From the NCBI RefSeq assembly GCF_014863585.1, contig NZ_CP062253.1:1576501-1640500 (forward strand): a DNA stretch of 64,000 nucleotides, read 5' to 3'. The stretch comes from Pseudomonas gozinkensis (GTDB lineage: Bacteria; Pseudomonadota; Gammaproteobacteria; Pseudomonadales; Pseudomonadaceae). The translations under genes were made by a program, and so were the position numbers. Below, piece by piece: positions 1-8,999 of this stretch; positions within the stretch are counted from its first letter, which is position 1, and each line of letters starts with the position of its first letter. The notes below the pieces were generated by a model, which made no database searches, had not been told where the DNA came from, and worked only from the letters and a program-made list of their open reading frames with translations.

Positions 1-24
1 AGCCCTCTGTTACGGGCTTTCGTG
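1..24 (+). terminator. Possible terminator of an upstream gene
   Basis: A 5-bp stem (AGCCC/GGGCT) with an 8-nt loop is followed by TTTCGT. It is weak and cut by the window edge, so it may be the tail of a terminator for a gene to the left. The rest of 1-209 shows nothing I can name. Confidence 0.3.
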
Positions 25-209
25 ACGTCGCAGCTGACGGCGAACGCTTGTCGACGCTTTTTGTTGGTGCGTGCTTGCACCGTCATGCAGCGTCCGGTGC
101 CGCTGATCCGATGCCCGTGAGGGTTGGGCACTCACTGCCGGTCCGCCAGTCAAATCTGTTGTCAGCCGGTCTGTGCCGACTGCTGTCACAGGTCTTTCAG
201 GAGGCCGCC

Positions 210-473
210 ATGTGTATTTCAAAATTGCTGCGTCGGGTGCTGCTGGGAGCAGTGCTCGGTCTAGGGCTGTCCGGTTGTTACTACTACGCCGGTGGCTACG
301 ATGCCTATCCCGGCACCTATTACTATCCTGGCTATTACTCGCCCTATTACTACGGTGGTTATTACGGTCCGCGCTACTACGGCGGTGCCCGCTATTACTA
401 TGGCGGCTATGGCTATCGCGGCGGTTACGGACGGGGTTATCACGGCGGCGGATACCACGGTGGTCACCACTAA
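210..473 (+). CDS. Small Tyr/Gly-rich lipoprotein
   Basis: An 87-residue protein with an N-terminal hydrophobic segment ending in a lipobox-like LGLSGC around residues 17-22, so probably exported and lipid-anchored. The mature part is almost entirely Tyr, Gly, Pro and Arg and ends in a Gly/His-rich tail. The start at 210 is set by an AGGAGG sequence directly upstream; a longer in-frame reading from 48 would bury the signal peptide. The next gene is a paralogue in layout and has the same AGGAGGCCGCC-ATG context. No catalytic domain is seen and the function is unknown. Confidence 0.7.
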   Translation: MCISKLLRRVLLGAVLGLGLSGCYYYAGGYDAYPGTYYYPGYYSPYYYGGYYGPRYYGGARYYYGGYGYRGGYGRGYHGGGYHGGHH

Positions 474-651
474 TCAGCGGCTGAATGACGGCGTTTCTGC
501 ATGAACAAGGTTTCATGAATCACTTGTTTCAAGTTGTTGCAGAAACGCACCGGATGCCGAAAACGCTGTCAGATCTTTCGTCAGTCGCCGAATGAAAGAC
601 TGACGCCTGCCAGCGTCGCTGGTGTGGCTACCCGCGGTCCAGGAGGCCGCC

Positions 652-1053
652 ATGTATCGCCGAATTCTTCTGTTTACCGTGATGCTTTTTTCCCTTGGCG
701 GATGCGTCCCTTATTCCTACGGAGATGGCTACTACAGCTCAGAGGTCTACACATCGCAGGCACCTTCGTATTACAGCGGTGGCACCTACTACAGCGGCGG
801 CAGCACGTATTATTCGGCGCCGCGCTACTACCAGCCAGCACCGCGTTATTACCAACCGGCTCCACGCTATTACTCGGCGCCTCGTTACTACCAACCGGCT
901 CCGCGTTACTACGAAAGCCGTCGCTGGCACGGTCATGATCGCGGACGCTGGGATGACCATCGTCGCGGTGGCTGGGATGATCGCCGGGGTCGTGGCAATT
1001 ACGACCGTCACAGTGGACGTGGCGATTACGGGCGGCACGGCAACCGCTGGTAA
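652..1053 (+). CDS. Small Tyr-rich repeat lipoprotein
   Basis: A 133-residue protein with a signal segment and a lipobox-like SLGGC near residue 18. The middle holds about five tandem copies of a P-R-Y-Y-(Q/S)-P-A unit, and the C-terminal third is Arg/Gly/Asp/His-rich with WDD repeats. The start is chosen at 652 because AGGAGG lies just upstream, identical to the context of the preceding lipoprotein gene. The pair probably arose by duplication followed by repeat drift. Function unknown; a structural or surface-coating role would be a guess. Confidence 0.7.
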   Translation: MYRRILLFTVMLFSLGGCVPYSYGDGYYSSEVYTSQAPSYYSGGTYYSGGSTYYSAPRYYQPAPRYYQPAPRYYSAPRYYQPAPRYYESRRWHGHDRGRWDDHRRGGWDDRRGRGNYDRHSGRGDYGRHGNRW

Positions 1054-1060
1054 CCTCCGC

Positions 1061-1092
1061 AAAAAAGCGGCGCAGTGAGCGCCGCTTTTTTT
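1061..1092 (+). terminator. Rho-independent terminator
   Basis: A 9-bp stem (AAGCGGCGC / GCGCCGCTT) with a 5-nt loop AGTGA and a run of T follows the second lipoprotein gene by 8 nt. It separates the lipoprotein pair from the glycosyltransferase/RTX cluster. Confidence 0.85.
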
Positions 1093-1254
1093 GTGCCTGT
1101 TTTATTGCAATGCGTGTATCGCACCATCTCCTAGGAGGTTCTCGGAACCCTCCTACAGTTTTATTTCTGAGCATTTGTTAGCGTTTGTATGCACATGTTG
1201 ATGTTGAAAAACTTCAATTCATGGAGGTGTATTAGCGCGGGATCTTGCTCAAAT

Positions 1255-2469
1255 ATGAATCTTCTTATCATTCATCAGAATTTTCCTGGTCAGTTTCGTC
1301 ATGTGGCGTTGGAAGCATTGCGCAGGCGTCTGGGCGTCATTGCAATTGGACGCGATACAGCGCCAGGTATTGCAGGGGTAAAGTTATTTCGTTATCGACC
1401 ATCAAGGAAGATGATTAATGGCGTTCATAACTATTTGTACAGATATGAAGAGGCTGTTTCGGACGGGCAACAAGTTCAACGAATATTGAAGAGACTCAGC
1501 CAGGCAGGCTTTCGGCCTGATGTAGTTCTCGCTCATCCTGGGTGGGGTGAATCGCTATTCGTCAAAGACGTGTATCCAGATGTACCTCTAATTCATTTCT
1601 GTGAGTACTATTACCGAGCGCACGGGGCCGACTCTGGTTTTGATCCTGAATTTCCCAGCGCGATGGACGCGACTTCAAGGCTTAGAGTCTTGAATTCGAT
1701 GCATCTCCTGAATGTTGAGCAGTGTGATGCCGGGATTGCACCTACACAATGGCAGCGCAGTCTTTTTCCGAAAATATATCAGTCTAAAATTCGCGTCATT
1801 CACGAAGGCATTGTTCAATTTTCCGAATCACAAAAGGTCGAGTCTGTAACGCTGCCAAGTGGGCGCGTGTTAAGAGCAGGTCAGCCTGTCGTGACTTATG
1901 TCGCCAGAAACCTCGAGCCGTACCGAGGCTTTCATAGTTTTATGAGATCCATTCCCTATATTCAGGAAAAGTGCCCGAGTGCGCAGATTGTTGTTATAGG
2001 TGGGGATGGCGTCAGTTATGGACGGCTGCCTTTTGGGTTTTTGAACTGGCGAAGAAAGATGATTGCGGAGGTGGATTTTGATGCTTCCAATGTTCACTTT
2101 GTTGGGAAGTTGCCTTATCTAACATACAGGTCGGTTCTGAGTCTTTCAAAGGCTCACGTGTATTTGACATATCCGTTTGTATTGTCGTGGTCTTTATTGG
2201 AAGCAATGGCGTCCGGCTGTGTTGTCGTCGGCTCAGATACCGCACCCGTACGTGAAGTTATCGAGAATGGGATTAACGGGGTGCTTGTGGGATTTTTTGA
2301 CGCTAAAGAAATCGCCGCGGCAGTGGGCAGGGTTTTAACGTCTTCCGGTGAGTTTGACTCTATGAAGGAAGCAGCGAGGTTGACGGCAAACAAATTCGAT
2401 GTGGTTAAGGGTGTAAGCGGATACTTTGATGTGTTTAAAAGCTTAACGGATGGTGGTCGCGTCGAGTGA
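1255..2469 (+). CDS. Glycosyltransferase family 4 (GT-B fold)
   Basis: A 404-residue GT-B glycosyltransferase, expected to move a sugar from an activated donor in the cytoplasm. The N-terminus MNLLIIHQNFPGQFRH is typical of the 'glycosyl transferase family 4 group' N-domain; the C-terminal donor-binding domain has SLLEAMASGC...APVREV around residues 313-335. I start at 1255 because family members begin at this MN(I/L)L; an in-frame ATG at 1189 would add 22 unlikely residues, and neither has a strong ribosome-binding site. The DNA is AT-rich for this genome (25 of 60 bases G/C at 2041-2100). It is followed by an unknown protein gene and the RTX gene on the same strand, so a role in modifying the RTX protein or a surface glycan is possible but unproven. 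Confidence 0.8.
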   Translation: MNLLIIHQNFPGQFRHVALEALRRRLGVIAIGRDTAPGIAGVKLFRYRPSRKMINGVHNYLYRYEEAVSDGQQVQRILKRLSQAGFRPDVVLAHPGWGESLFVKDVYPDVPLIHFCEYYYRAHGADSGFDPEFPSAMDATSRLRVLNSMHLLNVEQCDAGIAPTQWQRSLFPKIYQSKIRVIHEGIVQFSESQKVESVTLPSGRVLRAGQPVVTYVARNLEPYRGFHSFMRSIPYIQEKCPSAQIVVIGGDGVSYGRLPFGFLNWRRKMIAEVDFDASNVHFVGKLPYLTYRSVLSLSKAHVYLTYPFVLSWSLLEAMASGCVVVGSDTAPVREVIENGINGVLVGFFDAKEIAAAVGRVLTSSGEFDSMKEAARLTANKFDVVKGVSGYFDVFKSLTDGGRVE

Positions 2470-2500
2470 TGAGTTAGTCATTTTAAAATGGAGATTTGAA

Positions 2501-3361
2501 ATGCTTAAAATGTCTCGCAAGGAAGTTTTTCGCCAGTGCAGAAGGGGAATTAAATATGGAGTGTTACTAGCGATCTGTTATTGGGTCGTTGATTTCTGTA
2601 TCCGATGGGAGGAGGCCGCAGAAGCGCGGGCGATTTATCAGAAGAAACAAGGGGCGTGCAGCAGGAAGCTGGCGGGTATGGAGCAGGTCCCGATACTTGG
2701 CGGCAGCCTGCTGGACCGGACAAAGATTCCTGGGTTCTATTTTGGATCGACATTAAGGAGCGACGGTTCCTGTATTGCCGATCTTCTTTCAGGGTCATTC
2801 TGGTGGACGGGAAAAGAACTGTTTCCGGAATATGAAGCTCACGGGGTAGAACCACCCATTAGTTGGACGTATTACAATGTTTCCGCCAGACTTTACACCA
2901 GAAGGGATACCACGGAGCCGCATAATATGGGCGGACGGCATGTGGATTGGCCGGATGATCTGGTTGTAAAACTGAAGAACTATCCAGGCCTTGAACTTTG
3001 GCTTACCGCGCCTCCACCCAGTATCAAAAATGAATTCTCTGTTCGAATTTTTGTTATGCAGGACTGGCGCCGGCGTGATGGAACACCACGGAAGATAAAT
3101 TGTATTGGTTTAAATTCGCCCGAATCTAAAGCTTCTGCCAGTGGTTTGAGTAAAGCATATCTTTTGAAAATGAATAAGGAGCAGTTGGAGAATTTGGAGT
3201 TTGGGAGTTTACGTACGTATTGTACGGTCGAGTTGCACCATTTCGACTTTGCAGGTGGGGATGCTCGTATACATTTGGGTACCGAGGGCTTGCGGGGTGC
3301 CCCAGAAGCGCTTAAGGCTGTCAGCGACTATCTTTCACATTCAATTATTACAGGGAAGTAA
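2501..3361 (+). CDS. Hypothetical membrane-anchored protein
   Basis: A 286-residue protein I do not recognise. It has one hydrophobic segment near residues 17-32 and then a long soluble region, presumably periplasmic, with several Cys residues and many Trp/Tyr. The start at 2501 has GGAG 7 nt upstream; an earlier in-frame start at 2450 would overlap the glycosyltransferase gene. The gene ends 2 nt before the RTX gene, so the two are almost certainly co-transcribed. It could be an accessory or protective partner of the RTX protein; nothing in its sequence proves that. AT-rich like its neighbours. Confidence 0.65.
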   Translation: MLKMSRKEVFRQCRRGIKYGVLLAICYWVVDFCIRWEEAAEARAIYQKKQGACSRKLAGMEQVPILGGSLLDRTKIPGFYFGSTLRSDGSCIADLLSGSFWWTGKELFPEYEAHGVEPPISWTYYNVSARLYTRRDTTEPHNMGGRHVDWPDDLVVKLKNYPGLELWLTAPPPSIKNEFSVRIFVMQDWRRRDGTPRKINCIGLNSPESKASASGLSKAYLLKMNKEQLENLEFGSLRTYCTVELHHFDFAGGDARIHLGTEGLRGAPEALKAVSDYLSHSIITGK

Positions 3362-3363
3362 AT

Positions 3364-6300
3364 ATGAGCTATATATTCAGTGATTTGGAAAAGTCGGAAA
3401 TTTTGCAGGCTGCAAATATTTGTGAGGGAATGAAATTCAATGTCGAGGAGGAAGAGTATTTTGCGATGGCAGTGGAGGGGCGAAACTGCGCTGTACTTTA
3501 TCGTACATTGTCGAATATTTTGGGTGGGAAATTTTTAGGCGGTTCTGCGTTCGATGAGAGCGTAATGGGCATTTTTAAAGATGCCAAACTCTGGCTCGAT
3601 GTAGCAATTGATGCAAATGGCGGAGTGGGCGCTTATTCTGCATTGATCCGAGCTTATACCCTGCGGCAGGGGGAGTTAAGGTTAAATAAAAAAATCAGCG
3701 ATTCGAAAATGCAGCAGTCATCTAATCAGGTAGCTGTCAATCTCATGAATACGTTGATAAAAGGCTCCGTTGAGCATGGTTTGGCTCCATGGACTGTGCC
3801 CTCCATAAGCCAAATTGCAGAAATCGATGCGAGCGCGATTGGTGAAGTACTATTTCGTGATGATATTGGCAACGTTGATACAGCGACCCGTCATAACGCC
3901 GGATGGTCTGGAACAATCGGCTTCAGCCTGTTGGGTGGAGAAAGACCCTATGAAACCTGGCGATTGATCTCCGCTGGTGATCCGGACTCCCACATCAAAG
4001 GTAATCATGATCTCGCTAAGTTCAATAGGCTAGACGATCTAAAGAATATTCTGTTTGCCGTGGATTCATACGGTATAGCCTTGCAGGCAGTGATCAAAAA
4101 CTTCGGGTTAAATATGGTCGAAAGCCTGTTTTCAGTCCTGCCCGAACAGATAAACATCGCTCTTGCCAGTGGCAGCATCAATCCGCTGATTCAGCATGTG
4201 GTGAAAGGTACGCCCATCTCACCCATTGTCAGCCTGATATTGCGATATAACCTGAATGATTTCTTTGACATGCTCAGGCGAACCTACGACGGGAACTCGG
4301 CCGCCACACCTACCACCGAGGAAACCTTCGCCTCCAACGCCTACACCTTTTTCTCCGCACTTTCTCCGTCTCAATCGCAAAGTATCGTTACCAGAACCAT
4401 TGGCGAGTATGGCAGTGCCGGCGACTGGGCAAAGTTGGCCTCCCAGGCAACGCCAATCGGCGTCGCGTTACGCAATTCTCTAAAGCAGCTAAGTGAAATC
4501 GTGATTGAGCGGGCCGACGGTTTTTCCGGACGCGAACTGGAGCTTTACGACCCCGAAACGGGCGAGGGCTTCATCACTGAGCAGTGGCTTGCCGATCGCT
4601 CTGAAATGCTGGCCAGGCTGATTTCCCGAACCAATGGATCGTTCGGTCGAAACACTGTCCAGACCTTTTCCTATTCGGATCTGGCTTCGGGCAAACAGGC
4701 CCCGATGACCACCGGCGTCTCAAACCCTCTGGTCATGTTTGGTGATGACGGCGGTCGATCATTTGGTGGGGGAACGAATACCGATCATCTTTACGGCGGG
4801 GGCGGCAACGATTCCATCAGCGGACTGTCCGGAAATGACTTTATCCAGGGGGCTCGCGGCAATGATTCTTTAACAGGAGGCGATGGCAATGATGCGTTGT
4901 ACGGTATGGCCGGTGACGATGTGTTGGTGGGTGGCAAGGGTAACGACTCTCTGATTGGCGGGCCGGGTAACGATCGGTATGAGTTCTTCAGTGGAGATGG
5001 AATAGACGAGATTATTGAGGCGGACGCTGATGGCGCGTTGCTGATAAATGGACTTCCGATCCCAGCTCTCAAGCGCAGTGCTCCGCTTAGCAATATCTGG
5101 CTTACGGAAGATCGGGCCATCAGCTTGACGCTCATTGAAGATCTGGCTGAAAACACGCTGAACATTAAATACGGACTAAGTGATCTCATCGTCGTAAAAA
5201 ACTTTAAGCCAGGGATGCTCGGAATTGATCTTCCTGATTACCAAAGCCAGACGTTCTCCGTCCCCGACCTGGTCCTTCAAGGTGACTGGAAAGTCAAAGA
5301 TAACGACCCCAATGTTCGCGGAGATCAGCCTTCCTTTGATGAGTTGGGCAACGCCGTGCTTTTGCCCAATGTTAAACAGAGGAACAAAGCCGACTTGCTT
5401 TATGGATCACCGAAAGACGACCTGATCGTTGGTCTTGGCGGGTCTGATCGACTGTTCGGTAAAAATGGTAACGACCGCTTATTCGGCGACAAGTCGTCGA
5501 CGCTCGAAAAAGCCTTGGCTGATGCCGCGAAGGGAAAGGCCAGCCGCGGCGATTGGCTGGATGGTGGGCAGGGTGATGATTTGCTCGTCGGTACTGCCTC
5601 GCGAGACGTGCTGCTCGGTGGGAGCGGTCGAGACACGCTGATGGGGGGAGCAGGTGACGACAATTTATCCGGTGATGAAGCAACGGGAGCACATGAGCAA
5701 AGTTGGGAATACAAGCAAATCAACGTTCAAATCCCCGGTGGAGTCACTAGCTTTCGTACCGTCTTCGAGAACTCCTCTTTGAACCAACCTTTGGAGGGAG
5801 GCAATGACGTTCTCTATGGCCAAGGGGGCCGGGACTTTATCAATGGAGGCTGGGGAGATGATCTGCTTGACGGCGGAAGTGAAGACGACACATTGGCCGG
5901 GGGGGGAGGTAATGACACGCTGGCTGGCGGGAGTGGCAATGACACATTGTTTGGAGACAACCTCGATTGGGGTGGCGGTCTCCACGGCAGCCACCATGGC
6001 AACGATTTTTTGCAGGGCGGCGATGGCGATGACGCTCTAGCCGGCAACGGTGGTAACGACGTGCTGTACGGTGGCGCTGGCAATGATGTTCTGAACGGAG
6101 ATGACAGCGTACTGCAAGGAATTTCGGGTGATGCGGCGCTTTTTTTCGGGAGTGATTTTCTGGATGGCGGCGCGGGGGACGATACCCTCTGGGGTGGAGC
6201 TGCGGATGACTTACTTTTCGGTGGCCGCGGTAACGACGAACTGGTTGGTGATTACCATGAGCACCCGATTCGTTACCACGGTGATGATTATCTCGATGGC

Positions 6301-8922
6301 GGTGCGGGTGACGACACACTCCGTGGCTTGGGTGGTTCGGACACTCTGATAGGCGGCGCAGGTGCCGACGCTCTGGATGGCGATGAGCCCAACCTGAAAA
6401 CGGGCGGAATCGACGATGACCACATCCACGGTGATGCAGGAAACGATACGCTCTGGGGAGGTTTGGGCGCCGATACGCTTTTGGGCGGTGCCGATGATGA
6501 CTTTTTGGTGGGGGACTACGAGCAAACATCCGAAGCGGAACATGGTGCCGATTATCTTGACGGCGGTTCAGGCAACGACACTTTGCTGGGCAGTGGTGGA
6601 AACGACACGCTGGTTGGCGGTGAGGGAGTCGATTATTTACGCGGCGGCCCTGGCGATAACGTGTTTGAGGGTGGCGCCGGCAACGATTATCTGGAAGGGA
6701 TGCAGGGTAACGATATTTTCTACTTCGGAGTGGGCGATGGCCTGGATGTAGTTACCGATACCGGTGGCAACAATGTCGTAAATTTTGGCGATGGGTTTTC
6801 TGCGGAGAACTTGCAGGCCGAGATCGTCAATCTTGATGTGGGCACGGCGTTGCGGCTGTCGAATGGTATCGGTGACGCGCTCCTGATTCGTCACCCTGAA
6901 AATTGGGCAGGTTCGACCTTCAGGTTCAACGATGGTGTGATCCTGAATTTCCAGGATGTAATCAAGTTAACGGTGCAACCGGTAGATGTAACGGATCCGT
7001 CCGCGACAATTGCTGCGGTACCCGATGCCGGAAAAATGCAGGACATTGAGAGTGAGAGCGAAGCAGTCGTCCAGACACCGCCCGATGACTTAGCCGCTTC
7101 TACTGAGAGGGAAGGCAGTGAAACGGGTCGTCACACCCGGTGGGATAGCCTTTTTCTTTCGGAACTGAACACAAAGCGCTCAGCGACCCGGCAGGCATCA
7201 GGATTTGCACTGAACGATCAGGGTGTTTGGGTTAGAAGTCATATTGCTACCGACGAAAGTGGCTATGCCATCAGCGCCGAACTGATCCATGAGGACGTTG
7301 AAGCCGGAGTCTTTTCCAATACACCTGAGTGGATGGGGGCGATTGCCGCTGACGCTGTGGTGACTGAAAGGCAGTCAATCTCTGCAACGAAAACCACGTT
7401 CAAGTTTGTAAAAACTGAAGCAGCGCAATTACCGAAACAAAAGCCGAAGTACTATCCGTCTGGCTCCAGTTATTCGGGGTTTTCGTTCAATTTGGGCGAT
7501 GCTGTAGTTGAAGATATAGACCAAGCGGGCGCCATTCAGGGGTGGTACGTGTACCCCGCTGGCAGTTTTGAAAATCATGAAATTGTTCGTAAAGCGTTTC
7601 GCTGGAGCTCTACTACCCAAACGATCAAGCATAAAGTTGTTCAGGGTAATGACGCTGGCGGCAGGGTAAATCTCGAAGTGGGAAATCTCTTTCATGGCGG
7701 TGCGGGAGATGACTTGGTGGCTACCTATGCTGGTTCGGTGCTTGATTACGGCGGGGTGAACGACAGGATCCCGGGTGCATTTTTATCGGCTGGCGCAGGC
7801 AACGACACGCTGCTGGGCTCTGCGGGAGCCGATTATTTGATCAGTGGGCCGGGAGAAGATTGGCTTTACGGCGAAAACGGTCCCGACACTTACATCGTTG
7901 AAGCGCATGATGGCGCAACCACCATTATTGCCGACGTTCTTGACCCTGTTTTTTTGCGTCCCGAGGTTGGAGCCTCTGGGTGGCATGAAGAGTTTGGGGG
8001 GCTTGATATTGATACAGTCGTTCTTCCGGAAGAGGCGAAACCAGATAAGTTGAAACTAACCTGGGGCGCTGTGTTGGTTGAGGTGGTAAATATTGAACTG
8101 TCACCCACCCCAACGCGTGGGGCTCATCGTCGACCGCCTCGTGCCCAGATGCTGTACACGACAATCGATATCGAATGGGGCGGAACCCAAAAAGTACGAA
8201 TCGTTTTGCCCAATCCGAATGACATCGGCGGTTCCGGAATTGAACGAGTGAGGTTTTCTGACGGATCGAGCATAAGTTTTAAAGACCTTGTTAGCCGATT
8301 AGGCAATACCCCCGATACTTATCATCACGGCGTCACTGTTCAGGACGCTGCTCGGGTTAAGTCTTTTCGAGACAACCGTTTTCTACCGCTCGTGGGTGGT
8401 CGCGGTAATGACACCCTCAGTGGCACTGGTGAAATAAGAGGGATGCAAGGAGATGATCTGCTGTGCGGTGGCTCAGGCGATGATGTGCTTTACGGTGGGC
8501 CGGGCAATGACACCTTGTCGGGTGGCGGGGGCAATGATGTTTATAAATATGATGGGCTTGGGCGAGACCTGGTAGTCAATGCCGGTGGCGGAATTGACGG
8601 TATAGACTTTTCGGAGGTCGGGCTGTCGATTGATCAACTCAAGTTCCACCGTGAACGGGATGATCTCGTCATCGTAGTCAGCTATGGCATGTCTCCAAAG
8701 ATTCGTGTCTCCAAACACTTTTCAGGAGGCGATGCCGCTATCAGTTTCATCAGCGTTCAAGGAGAAGAGGGCGCTGTTAAAAATTACACGGCGAACCAGC
8801 TGGCTGAGCTTTTGCACCCTCTACCTCCCTTACGGGACGTAGAGGATATCTTGCCGAGAAATGATGAAGAGGCGTTGCGGGCAATGAAGGAAATAATCGC
8901 GTTTTACGAGTTGAATGTTTGA
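3364..8922 (+). CDS. Giant RTX-type calcium-binding protein
   Basis: An 1852-residue acidic protein. Residues 1-470 form an alpha-helical-looking N-terminal region without a signal peptide, ending near a VIERADGFSGRELELYD stretch. Four blocks of haemolysin-type nonapeptides (GGxGxDxLx) follow, at about 476-540, 679-1120, 1443-1513 and 1679-1728. Segments after blocks 1, 2 and 4 look like the haemolysin-type-calcium-binding-related domain. The last 60 residues may be an uncleaved type I secretion signal. Such proteins leave the cell through an ABC exporter and fold on binding calcium; no such exporter is in this window. GGAAG precedes the start, and the gene is co-directional with the two upstream genes. 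Toxin, adhesin or enzyme cannot be decided; no lipase or protease motif was seen. Confidence 0.85.
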   Translation: MSYIFSDLEKSEILQAANICEGMKFNVEEEEYFAMAVEGRNCAVLYRTLSNILGGKFLGGSAFDESVMGIFKDAKLWLDVAIDANGGVGAYSALIRAYTLRQGELRLNKKISDSKMQQSSNQVAVNLMNTLIKGSVEHGLAPWTVPSISQIAEIDASAIGEVLFRDDIGNVDTATRHNAGWSGTIGFSLLGGERPYETWRLISAGDPDSHIKGNHDLAKFNRLDDLKNILFAVDSYGIALQAVIKNFGLNMVESLFSVLPEQINIALASGSINPLIQHVVKGTPISPIVSLILRYNLNDFFDMLRRTYDGNSAATPTTEETFASNAYTFFSALSPSQSQSIVTRTIGEYGSAGDWAKLASQATPIGVALRNSLKQLSEIVIERADGFSGRELELYDPETGEGFITEQWLADRSEMLARLISRTNGSFGRNTVQTFSYSDLASGKQAPMTTGVSNPLVMFGDDGGRSFGGGTNTDHLYGGGGNDSISGLSGNDFIQGARGNDSLTGGDGNDALYGMAGDDVLVGGKGNDSLIGGPGNDRYEFFSGDGIDEIIEADADGALLINGLPIPALKRSAPLSNIWLTEDRAISLTLIEDLAENTLNIKYGLSDLIVVKNFKPGMLGIDLPDYQSQTFSVPDLVLQGDWKVKDNDPNVRGDQPSFDELGNAVLLPNVKQRNKADLLYGSPKDDLIVGLGGSDRLFGKNGNDRLFGDKSSTLEKALADAAKGKASRGDWLDGGQGDDLLVGTASRDVLLGGSGRDTLMGGAGDDNLSGDEATGAHEQSWEYKQINVQIPGGVTSFRTVFENSSLNQPLEGGNDVLYGQGGRDFINGGWGDDLLDGGSEDDTLAGGGGNDTLAGGSGNDTLFGDNLDWGGGLHGSHHGNDFLQGGDGDDALAGNGGNDVLYGGAGNDVLNGDDSVLQGISGDAALFFGSDFLDGGAGDDTLWGGAADDLLFGGRGNDELVGDYHEHPIRYHGDDYLDGGAGDDTLRGLGGSDTLIGGAGADALDGDEPNLKTGGIDDDHIHGDAGNDTLWGGLGADTLLGGADDDFLVGDYEQTSEAEHGADYLDGGSGNDTLLGSGGNDTLVGGEGVDYLRGGPGDNVFEGGAGNDYLEGMQGNDIFYFGVGDGLDVVTDTGGNNVVNFGDGFSAENLQAEIVNLDVGTALRLSNGIGDALLIRHPENWAGSTFRFNDGVILNFQDVIKLTVQPVDVTDPSATIAAVPDAGKMQDIESESEAVVQTPPDDLAASTEREGSETGRHTRWDSLFLSELNTKRSATRQASGFALNDQGVWVRSHIATDESGYAISAELIHEDVEAGVFSNTPEWMGAIAADAVVTERQSISATKTTFKFVKTEAAQLPKQKPKYYPSGSSYSGFSFNLGDAVVEDIDQAGAIQGWYVYPAGSFENHEIVRKAFRWSSTTQTIKHKVVQGNDAGGRVNLEVGNLFHGGAGDDLVATYAGSVLDYGGVNDRIPGAFLSAGAGNDTLLGSAGADYLISGPGEDWLYGENGPDTYIVEAHDGATTIIADVLDPVFLRPEVGASGWHEEFGGLDIDTVVLPEEAKPDKLKLTWGAVLVEVVNIELSPTPTRGAHRRPPRAQMLYTTIDIEWGGTQKVRIVLPNPNDIGGSGIERVRFSDGSSISFKDLVSRLGNTPDTYHHGVTVQDAARVKSFRDNRFLPLVGGRGNDTLSGTGEIRGMQGDDLLCGGSGDDVLYGGPGNDTLSGGGGNDVYKYDGLGRDLVVNAGGGIDGIDFSEVGLSIDQLKFHRERDDLVIVVSYGMSPKIRVSKHFSGGDAAISFISVQGEEGAVKNYTANQLAELLHPLPPLRDVEDILPRNDEEALRAMKEIIAFYELNV

Positions 8923-8999
8923 TCGCAGATAGTTTCGCAACGGGCTCAAACTTCCCGCGACAGAGCCCAAGAGACTGCCATCGCGGGCAATGATCGGTT

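Noticed and set aside
4789..6720. Regularly repeated DNA that could suggest a CRISPR or satellite array
   Set aside because: The repeat follows the GGxGxDxLx codons of the RTX protein in frame, with no conserved DNA repeat and spacer pattern.
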